A stretch of DNA of 64,000 nucleotides, taken from NCBI GenBank assembly GCA_028564705.1, contig JAPXFQ010002850.1, forward strand, positions 992,001 through 1,056,000. Direction: 5' to 3'. The position numbers and the translations under genes are program-made. The first letter of the stretch is position 1. Each line of letters opens with the position of its first letter. The notes beneath the pieces were generated by a model that saw only the letters and a program-made list of their open reading frames with translations, was not told where the DNA came from and ran no database searches. The DNA comes from Apricaphanius iberus (Eukaryota; Chordata; Actinopteri; Cyprinodontiformes; Aphaniidae). Shown here in pieces: positions 54,389 through 64,000 of the stretch.

Positions 54389-56515
54389 GTGAGTATGAAG
54401 CGGCAGGTGGAGGCGGTTGGGTGGGTGGATGAAGACATCCAGAGTGCGCTGCGCACTTACGCACCGGCAGTCTCTCAAAGCAGTGCCAGTTTGCCTCCAG
54501 TCTCCATCCTTCTTCTCAGTTAGCCAAATAACAAACACTTTCGGTGTTTTAACTTTTAATCCAAATAAACACCACCACATGGGAGACACTTTTCTCAAAG
54601 CAGCGTCATTTTAGTGTTTATTTTAACCACCGGTTTAGCTGTTGAACATGTTGCCTGCACAGATGTACCCATCAGGCAGCACAATGTGTGATTTAGGTAA
54701 TCTCATACAGTAAAATTATTTGTCAAAAGAAAATTAATTGGTTAATATTCAACACCCAGCAGTGTATTTAATTCTTCTCAAAAACGTAAATTAAACCGTG
54801 ATAAAGTGATTAAGCTTTCTGCTACATTTTTTTAGGAGTTATAATAGTTTTTATATAAAGTGCACAGAAGAAACAAACCCTGCTAAGAATACTTTGTGTG
54901 TATTTGGATCAATGACACCAGGCATAAGAACGGAGATGAAAAAGCAACTTTTGGCATATCCCCTGATCTACTGCACAAACTGCTTCCATTCTTGTGTATG
55001 ATTTTTTTCCTCGCAAATCTTCCTTCAAGAAATGTGTTCTTACACACAGGTAAAATGTTTGGCTGCAGTTGTAGAGAGCACAAGTAAAGTTTTTTGAGGG
55101 AGGGATTTGATCCTCTATTTTTAATGTACTGGTCAATTGTCTCGTGATGTCATCAGAGGCAGATGAAGTCTTGCTTTTCGGGGAGTATTAAAGTAAAAAA
55201 TTATGTATGTTTTACAACTGAAGAATCAAAATAAAATATCAAAGTACTCTTCAAACAGTCCGGTTCTTCTTCTAAATATTTATCAGCAGTTGTGTTTAAT
55301 AACCCTGATGCTGTTACTTTATTTCTCATTTTTAACCCTCTATTTATCTAAGATTTAGTTTTCCTTTTTGTTGCTTTGAACATGCCAGCTGGCTGAAATG
55401 CAGTGAACTCGTTCTGACATTTATTTAGCAATTTTCTGCATCACCTTTGCCTCAGAAATGTTAATTGTTCTGCCATTTCCCATATTATTGACCCGCAAGG
55501 TTATTATCACGGTGAAGTCTCACACCAAAGTGGTTTCCTGGTGGGTCTGTGTCCTCACTCTTCCATGCAGCATTCTCCTCATTAAATGTGCTTCATTGTT
55601 TGGTTTTTTGCGCTTTTGTCCTCATCCTAACCCTTTGTACCTTTCTCACTGGTGTTCAAACTCCTTTCATCTTTTACCCCCTCTCCTCACTTCCTTATCT
55701 CTCTCTCTTCAGAAGCATTCGTTATTAATAAGGTTAGGAGATGCAGCACTTTCCCTTCTGCCTTCTTTCTGCTGCTGTCTCCAGTTTCAACATTTGTTCA
55801 GTCTTTTTCTGTTGTTTCTGATTTCAGTTTTAACTCTATGTTTATGTTGTAACTTTTAAAAATCAAACGCCATCTCCTCACTGTGGCACTTTTCTACCTT
55901 AATCCAAAGCATCTCTCCTTTTTAACAGCTTCAGATCTGTCTGGTTGGATTTGGGCTGAGGGCTCCCCAGGCTGCAGCTGGGCAGCTGGACAATGCAGAA
56001 AACCTTGCAGTTTGGTGTGGCTCTGTTCGGTGTTAATGCGTGTCCCTATGGCTTGTTCGTGGTTGTAAGAATCTTAGTTCTCTTAGTTTTAGAAATACTA
56101 ATCTGGCAATGCCATAGTGTGATTATTGACTCTTGTAATAATTGTGCAAAAGATACATTTTAACTGGTGTGCAGTTGTGTTGCAGTGAAATATAGTTTAC
56201 ATGGTGTTTTGTAAAGGTTGTCATGATGAGTGAATTAAATTTACTTGGTCCTGTTTGTTTCCGTGTTGCCCCATGATGGACTGTCCAGGGAGTATCCCAC
56301 CTTTTACTGATTACTTGCTATAGAAAATGCATGGATGGATGGATATGACTCAAAGTATATATAAATTATTCCATTTAGAAGGAAGATTTTCTTCACAAAA
56401 GTTAAACATATACATTTTAAAATTGTAACCCAACCAACCCCTAAATGCCAATCATCTGGAAATTAAACTGAAAGTCATCATACTATACACCTTAAATACA
56501 TCTTCCATCTATTAT
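54389..56515. other. necab2 intron 1, 5' part
   Basis: A/T-rich with C/T-rich tracts at about 55470-55860. Near 56270-56345 is a dispersed-repeat tail (ATGGACTGTCCAGGGAGTAT and then GGATGGATGGAT). No exon recognised. Confidence 0.45.
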
Positions 56516-56875
56516 CTATGCCACTTATCCCAAAGGTTCGTGGGGGGTGGGGTGGGTGGGTTGTTGGTGCCTATCTCCAGCGTTCAAAGGGCAAGAGGCG
56601 TGGTACACACTGGTGTTGCCAGTGCATCGCAGGGACACACAAACAGACGGGACAAACAAACGTGCACACACTCACACCTAAGGACAATTTTAACGAGAGC
56701 AATTAAACTGACGGACATCTTTTTGCACATTGGGAGGAAACTGGAATACCTGGAGGGGACCCATGTATGCACAGGGAGAACATGCAAACTCCATACAGAA
56801 ATATCCCAAGGATTTGAACCCAGGACCTTGCTGAAAGGCAACAGTACAACCAATTAACTGTGCAGCCTTAAAATA
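56516..56875 (+). repeat. dispersed teleost repeat, 3' portion
   Basis: Reads GCCACTTATCCCAAAGG, a G-rich run, TGCCTATCTCCAGC, CATTGGGAGGAAACTGGA, GGGAGAACATGCAAACTCC and GATTTGAACCCAGGACCTTG. This order is common in fish genomes. The TGCCTATCTCCAGC block also occurs inside the Tc1 element near 5734. Confidence 0.65.
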
Positions 56876-56924
56876 CATATTGAGTTACAAAAATAGATGT
56901 AGCAGGCCTGATTCCTTCTCCTTA

Positions 56925-57590
56925 AGCCTAGTTTATGCTTCTTCGATAGCAAATTTGCACTCAGATGTGGAAGTATTGACAGAGAAGTTTTTCATTCATG
57001 GTTCTCCGTTTGTTCATCTCCATTCTCCAGTGATTTTTCAGCATTTCAAAGCAATTATAATCCAGGACAGCAGGGGGTTCTAAATTTTCATGACATTGTC
57101 TGCCTACCATTGCAGTGTGGTTTCAGTTTTTTTCTTCAGCCTATGAACGCTTTTCCCCCCTAAAGGAGCAATGGACGACAGAAAGTAAGTTTGGATTAAG
57201 CTGTAAAGCTTTTTATTAGAAGTGCAGCTCATAGAATAATCTAAAAACACATGGGAACAAACACAGCAGCCTTTTTTCCCCTGCAGCTCCTTGTGTTCAA
57301 AATCGCCAAAAGACCAGATTAGATTGATTTTCCTTTCCATATAAAGCCTGTAGTCAGATGCTGCATTAACTACTGATTACAGTGACTACAGAGCCCCGTT
57401 CTGCGGAAGCCATCTCTTGCTTTTACTGAACTGACCAATCACAAGCATACGCTCTAGGTTGACTGAGATGGATAGTTAGAAAATGGACCTCTACTCTGTA
57501 CGTCGTTGCGTAGGTGACAGAGAGCCCTTCGTCGATAATGGCGCTGCGTCAATCCGTCTCCGTCAAAATGGAAAAGCATAAACTGGCCTT
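56925..57590. mobile_element. non-autonomous DNA element with inverted ends and flanking TTAA
   Basis: The left end CCTTAAGCCTAGTTTATGCT (from 56920) is mirrored by the right end, whose complement reads CCTTAAGGCCAGTTTATGCT (to 57594). TTAA sits at the same place on both sides (56922-56925 and 57589-57592), which fits a piggyBac-type TTAA duplication. The interior is about 0.66 kb with no transposase. The termini share GTTTATRCTTYT with the element at 40967-42566. Confidence 0.65.
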
Positions 57591-59720
57591 AAGGTTTAAA
57601 CAATAATGAATCCTAAACTTTTATCAGGGCATCTTTAGCAGTGTAAAGAGTTTGGAATGTCATTGAAGATTCTTCAGGTCTGGATAAAGAATGGAAAAGA
57701 AATAAAGTATTGAAAACTCCACCAAGGAACCTCAGCTCACTGGTCCTTTATAATGTCATACAATTTGTCTTTAACGTGTAACTAAACCAATACAATCTTT
57801 CAGTTTCAGGGCATTGTTTTCCATTTTCGTGTAAACTTGTTAAATTCCCAATTTTTTGGTCTAAAACCGTATAAGTGCTGCTGCTCATGGTAATCGTGTG
57901 GTACTGCATTTGAATTTTGCGATTCGCGGATTTGATCTTTTCCATTGTCTACGTCAAAGGCACGACCTCACAGAGACGCCCTCCCTCTCTCAGACACACT
58001 CACCCCGCCCTGTCTTGAAATTGCTCATCTTGTGCGCTACACTCTATGGTGCTACTTGTGCGCACAGAAGCATGTCTAGAGAAACAGAGGAAGCTGAAAT
58101 CCGTATATTGCACTTTAGAGGACAACAACGTCGAAGTGGTTTAAAGCCATAAGTTATAACATATATGTTTTAAACACACCGTGAATAAGGAAACAAAAGT
58201 TGAGGTTTTTCCCTCCGAAGCTACTGTACTTAGCATCAATGCTAGTCCTAGGCTCTCTTTGCTTGTTTGCTACTATACGTGCTGATGGCTCAGGCAGCAT
58301 TGACTCAGCGCCCTGAGCCAACAGCTTGAACTGATACATCGTTTTGCCGCTGCGCTCAATAAAGCCTCTCTTTACCTATGGTTGATGGCAGAGAAGATAC
58401 ATAATTTCTCTCTTTACCGTAGGTAAATGGAGGCTTTACAGAGCTTGGCGGCCGCATGCCATAGCTCAGCCATGATTATCTTCCAAACCACAACCCCGCA
58501 TTCCCCCCTTGCGCTCATCCTCCACACTTGGCCATGCCCCTTCGTGTCTCCTGGTCCTGCCCATTTTGGTAGAATTTTTCAAATGTTTCCTGGGGTGATG
58601 CTTTTTTATGGGGTTCAGTTACACGTTAACCTTTTGAGTTATGTGGCTAACTAGCTAAGAACTCTGTTTAATTCAAATCTCCATCTGACCTTCCATCCAT
58701 TTTCACAGTTTCATATTCTAAAATATGGAGGATTTTAAGTTAAAAGTGTAATTCCAAAAGATCAAATTTCAAATATTCAATAAAAGTGATATTCACTGAA
58801 CCATTGGACTCCTGATAGTAGTTTTACAGTGTGAAGGAGCAAGGCTGTAAATATGAATAAAATGTATATTCTAAAAAAGATAGCTGGTTCCATATTCCTC
58901 AGGGTGTATTTCTGTGGGTGTTATATTTGTTTAGAAAAGACGTTTCTTTACAAACAAAAAAATTATCCCACTGTATTTAACTGAAATTGTGTACATGACT
59001 ACTAATTTTCATTAAAATAAAAGATGTATGTTAGATCTAATTGCATAGAGAAACGCTTCATATAATCAATCTATACAATCAATAAGAAAAAACTAGAAAC
59101 AACTCTTTATTTAATCTCTGAAAGCAAACCAACATTTTATTACTTTTGCTACGGTGTTAACATAATGGAGGAGAACAATAATTTTTCCTGGTATAAACAA
59201 AGTCCATAAGACAACATCATGCAAAAGCTCATCAAGCAACCATTTAGTGTTTTTTTTTCTAATCTTGACAACATAGGGCAGCCTGAAAAGAGGGAGTTGA
59301 TTATTAGTTATGCTTATGAGGAACTCCCATACTTGACTTTCATCAGCACAAAACACTGATCGAAAGCTGATTAGTTGTGTATTGTGTGCAGGTGGTGCAC
59401 CACATTAAGCTAATTTATAGCTTCACCAAACGCTTCCTCCCACTGTGGAACTGAAAATGTCAGGACTGGTACTTTCATCAGGGTTTTTCTGAGAGCAATA
59501 TGAAGTGTTCCTGCTGAGGGGATCAGGAGAATGGTGAACAGGAGAGTAGACAGGAGGATAAAGTGAGTGGCAGCAAAGGACGAACTGAGAAAAGGAGCAG
59601 GCTAAAAAAAAACAAGAAATTGTAACAAACTGGGTCATCATTAACTATTAATGAAGACAGGTTTCCTACACACTTTTAAATTAAAAATTCCCGTTTTCAA
59701 ACTCAGCTTACAGAAGTTTC
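57591..59720. other. necab2 intron 1, middle part, with a foldback sequence
   Basis: 58360-58438 folds back on itself: TAAAGCCTCTCTTTACCTA pairs with GGTAAATGGAGGCTTTA, and an inner AGAGAA pairs with TTCTCT. The surrounding 57850-58640 is more GC-rich than the flanks, but no open frame there looks real. The rest is A/T-rich. Confidence 0.45.
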
Positions 59721-59728
59721 AGGAAGTG

Positions 59729-60000
59729 AATGGATGGATGGATGGATGGATGGCAGACACACAAGGAACACGTATGGATGAATAGTCAGTCAAGACAGAG
59801 ACAAAGAAAACTAAATTGTAAACCAAATAAAAGCATGAATAACTGAATGGGTGATGAAAATTTAGAATATTGAATGACCAGCGATATAGACCGGTAAAAA
59901 AACAAATGAACATATGGATGATGGATTAAAAGTTGAACAAATACCGGTAGATGGAATGATGATGGATGCTTAAATGAAAAAAACTGGCCTATGGATAAAA
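59729..60000 (+). repeat. (GGAT)n microsatellite and degenerate ATGGA-rich tract
   Basis: Perfect GGAT units at about 59729-59753 pass into scattered ATGGATGA and ATGGA motifs up to about 60000. It looks like a decayed simple-repeat array. Confidence 0.8.
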
Positions 60001-61272
60001 ACATATTCAGTCACAGATTAAGGAATGGTCGTATAGAGCTTTTAGAAATAATTATATGATGTATTTTTGGATGATATAGCCTCAAATCTACATTGTGATA
60101 TGATCAGAAGCAAAATTATTGCTTATGAACATTCTCGCTTTCAGGATGAATTGCAGCAGAGCAACTTCAAAAAGATTTAGAATACCATTAAAAGAATATT
60201 TATCGTACATTTAAATGCTTTTAAAAATGCTTACAAAATAGATAAAGATGAAGATATTTTAAATAACATAAAAGCTAAATATTGTAAAGATAGAGTTCAA
60301 AATTTTCCTCTTTCGTGGTTGCTTATACATTTAGTATCACACGAAAAGAACCCTGCTTAATTTGAATAAAAAAATGCTTCAAGTTCATCGGGTTTCTTTT
60401 CCGTTAAATGAAAAACAACAAACTTTAAATTTTCAATATCGATTGTGAGGACAAGCACAGCAATTGCACAGCTTGATGACATTATTAAAATGCATAATTG
60501 TGATATGGCGGTATAATCAAAATCTCTACTTTTGGCTTAATTTATATAATTTATACGTTATACAATTTTATATTGCCCACTACTAGTCACAACCCACAAC
60601 TAACAGGACTTGTTGGGAGAAGAATGCAATTATTTAGCTATGAATTTGTATGAAGGATTTCTTATGGCAATCTATAAGATTAATAATTTATGGAAAAATT
60701 ATCATATACCGGGCACCACCTGATATTGAGGAACTATATTCATAGCCAAATAATTCATTCTCAGTTAACGTTTAGATTACCTGCCTGGTTAAGGCTGAGG
60801 TAAATGAACAAAAATGATGGAGTGTGCTCTAGACGTTCATTGAACAGCAAATTACTACACATGTATGTGGAATAATAGACAAACAAGACTTTCCAAAATA
60901 GAACAGTTTATTTACACAAGAGATTTAAGAAAATAATTTAAAACAATAAAGCTAGTAACACATTATTTGAATTAAGTAATGCTTTGTTTAAAAATTATCT
61001 GGATTAGGAACCAATAACCGTAGGAAAATGTATTCTATTTATGGATTGATCACAGCAGTAATCAATATAATTTCAGTATTTGATGCATTAAGGCAGTTTC
61101 AAACATTGCTAATAAGATTCGTTCTCTGTGTTTAAACAATCTATTTAGAAACCAATCTCTATTTTGAATACTGTCAGTAGCAATCTTTGTTGTTTATGAA
61201 ATGCAGGCCTAACGAATTGATGCATCATGTCTTCTCTCACACCTACTTCCTTCTCTTGCCTTCTTTTCACAG
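60001..61272. other. necab2 intron 1, 3' end
   Basis: Strongly A/T-rich sequence, no repeat ends or exon recognised, ending in the acceptor TTCTTTTCACAG. Confidence 0.45.
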
Positions 61273-61297
61273 ATATTCAGAAGAGCTGACAAAGATG
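61273..61297 (+). CDS. necab2: necab2 exon 2, 25-nt microexon opening the first EF-hand
   Basis: Between acceptor TTCTTTTCACAG and donor GTGAGT lie 25 nt encoding I-F-R-R-A-D-K-D plus one base. They join exon 1 (S-V-I-L-D) in phase 0. The NECAB family has (I/L)-L-D-I-(F/L)-R-R-A-D-K-N-D-D-G-K here, the entering helix and first positions of the EF-hand loop. The exon supplies loop positions 1-3 (D-K-D, where I recall D-K-N in mammals). The remaining loop must come from exon 3, beyond the window. The tiny size would hide it from gene finders. Confidence 0.85.
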
Positions 61298-61739
61298 GTG
61301 AGTAAAAAGATAAAGGCTTGTTATTTGTTTTCATCCGCATCAAAACATAACACATTTGGCAACCCTATAAGACATTTATTTTCTATTTAAAGTTAATTTA
61401 TTTTGCAAATGTATTTAGTGTGGTTGTGTTTATGTTGTCCTTGTTTTTAAAATGCCCTCAAGAAACAAACATCATTTGTATTATATATATATATATATAT
61501 ATACATATGGATGTCTTATCCTCAAGACTATAACTTGTAAAGATCTTGCAGATGATCAACATCTCTCAAATGCATAACTGCAAACTGCATTGATCATTAC
61601 CTGCACTAATGTATATATCAACCAGATAACCCCATCATTGCATGCTTAAGAAGTGTTTGTCTTATCATATGGTTGGACTGCAGCAATTTCCTAATGTTGT
61701 GAATCTGTTCACAAATTTGGAAATAAAACATTTCTGATT
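61298..61739. other. necab2 intron 2, 5' part
   Basis: A/T-rich, with a (TA)n microsatellite at 61482-61502. No exon seen. Confidence 0.6.
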
Positions 61740-62720
61740 TTAGCAAGACATGGTTGTTTACCTAAACTGACAGCTTGAACAGAGGACAATTTATCAGTGA
61801 CACAACCAAGAAGCTGAGGGTTACTCTGGAGGAGCCGCAGAGATCCATAGATCAAGCAGGGGAATCTGTTGACTGGAGAGCTGTCAGTCATGCTAGTCTT
61901 CCAACCTTAATGGAAGAGTGCAGAAATGTCTAATCTGTTGGAAGAAAATTGGAAAAAAAAGCTTCTCTGAAGTTTGCCAAAAGGCAAAGGTAGGCTGCTG
62001 TGGTCAGATCATAGTTAAAACCTTTTTCTGCTATATGATGAACACAATGGGAGGTGGAAACTAAAACCCTGAAAACACCAAATACCCTTCCTGATAAATT
62101 GTTGTGGCAGAATGAAATGAGAAGGCTTTTCTTTAGCAGGGCAGAGAAGGTGGTCGGAGTTGATAAGAAGATGGATGGAGCTAAATAAAGGGCAATCTTG
62201 GAGGAAAACCTGTTAAAGGCTGTAAACACTTGAAACTCTGGTGAGGCTGCACCTTCCGGCAGGACAATGACCCTAAACATATAACCAGACCTACAATGGT
62301 AGGGTTTAGATTGAAACATATTAACGTGTTAGAATGGCTTGCACCTAAATCTGATTATCCTTGAAGAATCTGATCACAGATTCTCTCCATCAAATATGAC
62401 TAAACTTGAGCTATTTTTCAAATGAAGAACACGAGGAACAATTAAGGCTCTGGATGTAATAACCTGCTAAGCAAAAAAAAACAAAAGACTTGAAGCTGCA
62501 GTAGTAGTAGGGGTGACACTACAAAGTGTTGCCTCAGGGGGCGCTGAATACATGCATACCACTTAGTAGATTTTATTTTTAAGATACTTTAACATAAATT
62601 TTCCTTCAACTTTAACTAGTATTATGAAATGCATTAAGATGTGTGATGGAATATAAATTGAACTTTCCATCAGGCAGCTATTTTTGTAATAAATGAAAAT
62701 TTGTTGATCAGTAACCCTTC
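61740..62720 (+). mobile_element. Tc1-like transposon relic, sense orientation
   Basis: DNA-level blocks follow the order of a common fish Tc1 family: CTGGAGGAGCCGCAGAGATC, then AGTTGATAAGAAGATGGATG, GAAAACCTGTTAAAGG, CAGGACAATGACCCTAAACA (the conserved QDNDPKH-type region), and TTAGAATGGCTTGCACC. The end has GCCTCAGGGGGCGCTGAATA. A deletion removes part of the middle, and frameshifts abolish the open frame. Left and right termini are not clean. Confidence 0.75.
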
Positions 62721-64000
62721 CAGCTTTATGAAAGTTTTAAACGTTTCTCTGTGGACTTAGGCTGCTTTTCTCTTGTTTTTAAAGAGTTCCTGACCCTGTT
62801 CAGACAATTGTTTGAATGTGTTCAGACATTTACTCTGGAGCACTGGATCAAAAGTACCTTCTATTTTTATTGAGTTTAAAATAAAGAAATCACATTACTG
62901 ACTTTTATGGAGCAGCATTTTAGTCACCAAAGAGCAACTAACTGAAAACTTGGTATGGATAATCAGCTTCAGGGTGAGGTTATTGAAGGATTATTTTCCT
63001 TTCAAGTAAATATTGGACTTTCATAAAGTTTTAATAAAAAAAAATGTGATTTTCTTATGCTGATTATTTTTACTTCAGTTTATTGCACACAATGCAACAC
63101 AATAAGTAAAACTGTATTGAAATTTATTTAAAAAACAGTTAAAGTTAGAAATACAGTAGTAACCTTCATAAATCCTGAGCTGTTGATTATTAAAAAAAAT
63201 ACTAATAGAATGCCTTGCTTCTTTGTTTTAGAAGACAGAGAGAAGGAGAAGTATTCTGTTTCAGTTCTGATTTGGGATTTTTGGTCAGTAGAAAACTATT
63301 GAACCCTATCCGCTGAGGGAGCTGCTGTGTGCTCCTATCATTTATCTTTGCATCCTGGGACACTGAAGTCTTTTCAGATGGGTGTTTTTGTATAGTTTTG
63401 CCAGCAAGCAGTTTGTTTATATCCTTTGGCATCTGCTATTTTTTCTTTTCCTGCCCATCCTGTTTTTATCCCATTCTCAGCCTCTTTTCAACTTGTTTTT
63501 CTACTCACTAAATGCTATAAAAAGCTTTTCATCGCAGCCAGATGGTCATTTTCTCTTCAAATATGTGTTTCATTTTGTATGTGTGGATGGGATTCGTCCT
63601 TTTTACAGCATAGAGCTCCAAGATTTATCTCAAAATGTCATATCTGTGTCCAACTATGAGGGTTTAATTGGTCGTAGTCATCTGTCTGAGCGGAAACATG
63701 CTGCTGAAGTTCAGAACAGAGACGATTTTCCCCATCTTGTCATCCTTGTTGTGGATGATCGTCCCATCTCGCTCGGGGTTTGATGTAATTGTGCTTCTAC
63801 TGCTCCAACTGACAACATTTTAAATGCCTGCACCTAATTACCAACTTCTCTGCTACAGAACATTGGTCCGGACATATTTTTATTCCCGCTGATCACATTT
63901 TCTGAGAGCCAGCCTCTTGTTTGAGCAGCTCCTTTACAAACGAGCTGTCGGATTGCGGGAGACTTTTTGATAACAGCCCTTAAGGATGTTTCAGCAGCTC
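62721..64000. other. necab2 intron 2, to window end
   Basis: A/T-rich. An open stretch at 63382-63783 has no domain and no necab2 similarity. Necab2 exon 3 (D-D-G-K-L-S of the EF-hand) was looked for and not found. Confidence 0.5.

Larger units (their letters stand above)
53980..54400 (+). promoter_or_regulatory. necab2: CpG-rich promoter and 5' UTR region of necab2
   Basis: The composition changes abruptly from A/T-rich to GC- and CpG-rich at the first exon of necab2. Just upstream is a GA/CT-rich stretch with GGAGGGGGTGGGAG and CTCTCTCTCCCCC and no evident TATA box. This fits a CpG-island promoter. The transcription start is not determined. Confidence 0.6.

Noticed and set aside
53900..54598. 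232-codon open frame on the minus strand over necab2 exon 1
   Set aside because: It is the antisense shadow of a GC-rich coding exon; no domain, and the sense frame matches NECAB2.
55458..55859. 133-codon open frame in necab2 intron 1
   Set aside because: Low-complexity Leu/Ser/Phe composition from a C/T-rich tract; no domain and no splice support.
63382..63783. 133-codon open frame near the window end as necab2 exon 3
   Set aside because: It lacks the EF-hand continuation D-G-K-L-S and shows no NECAB similarity.
1..64000. CRISPR array, operon, phage or other prokaryotic system
   Set aside because: Gene structure, splice sites and repeats are those of a vertebrate nuclear genome; no array of spaced direct repeats was seen.

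Overview
This is nuclear genomic DNA of a vertebrate, almost certainly a teleost fish. Two recognisable genes on the + strand are split into many small exons. The introns are full of fish-type repeats: Tc1/mariner, PIF/Harbinger, hAT-like and TTAA-flanked DNA elements, L2-type LINEs, another LINE on the minus strand, and a tRNA-like SINE. I saw no bacterial, viral or organellar gene and no CRISPR array.

Positions 1-4197 are intron, 5' of the first exon seen. They hold an L2-type LINE 3' end (1-1003), a PIF/Harbinger transposase relic (about 2640-3570) and a dispersed repeat (3727-3865). Positions 4198-50829 carry the 3' two-thirds of hydin, which encodes the central-pair protein of motile cilia. 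I traced 61 coding exons that join in one frame: 9945 nt, 3314 codons plus the stop TAG at 50827-50829. The 5' part of the gene lies outside the window. The protein is a chain of ASH/MSP-type beta-sandwich repeats interrupted by an adenylate-kinase-like segment (exons 10-11) and a charged linker (exons 14-20).

Positions 50830-54000 are the hydin 3' UTR and a short intergenic gap. At 54062 begins necab2, a neuronal EF-hand calcium-binding protein. Exon 1 sits in a CpG-rich promoter, a 25-nt exon 2 lies at 61273-61297, and the rest runs past the window end. Its introns hold a TTAA-flanked inverted-repeat element, an ATGGA-rich tract and a Tc1-like relic.

The two genes are head to tail on one strand but have no evident functional link (ciliary axoneme; neuronal calcium signalling). 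No wholly new system is evident. The points most worth checking are: a GC-AG intron in hydin; a Walker A glycine replaced by Asn in the kinase-like segment; a tandem repeat that copies a hydin splice donor; a 180-bp exon-like sequence inserted with a 10-bp target duplication inside a Tc1 element 17 bp from a hydin donor; a uORF overlapping the necab2 start; and the hydin-necab2 adjacency.
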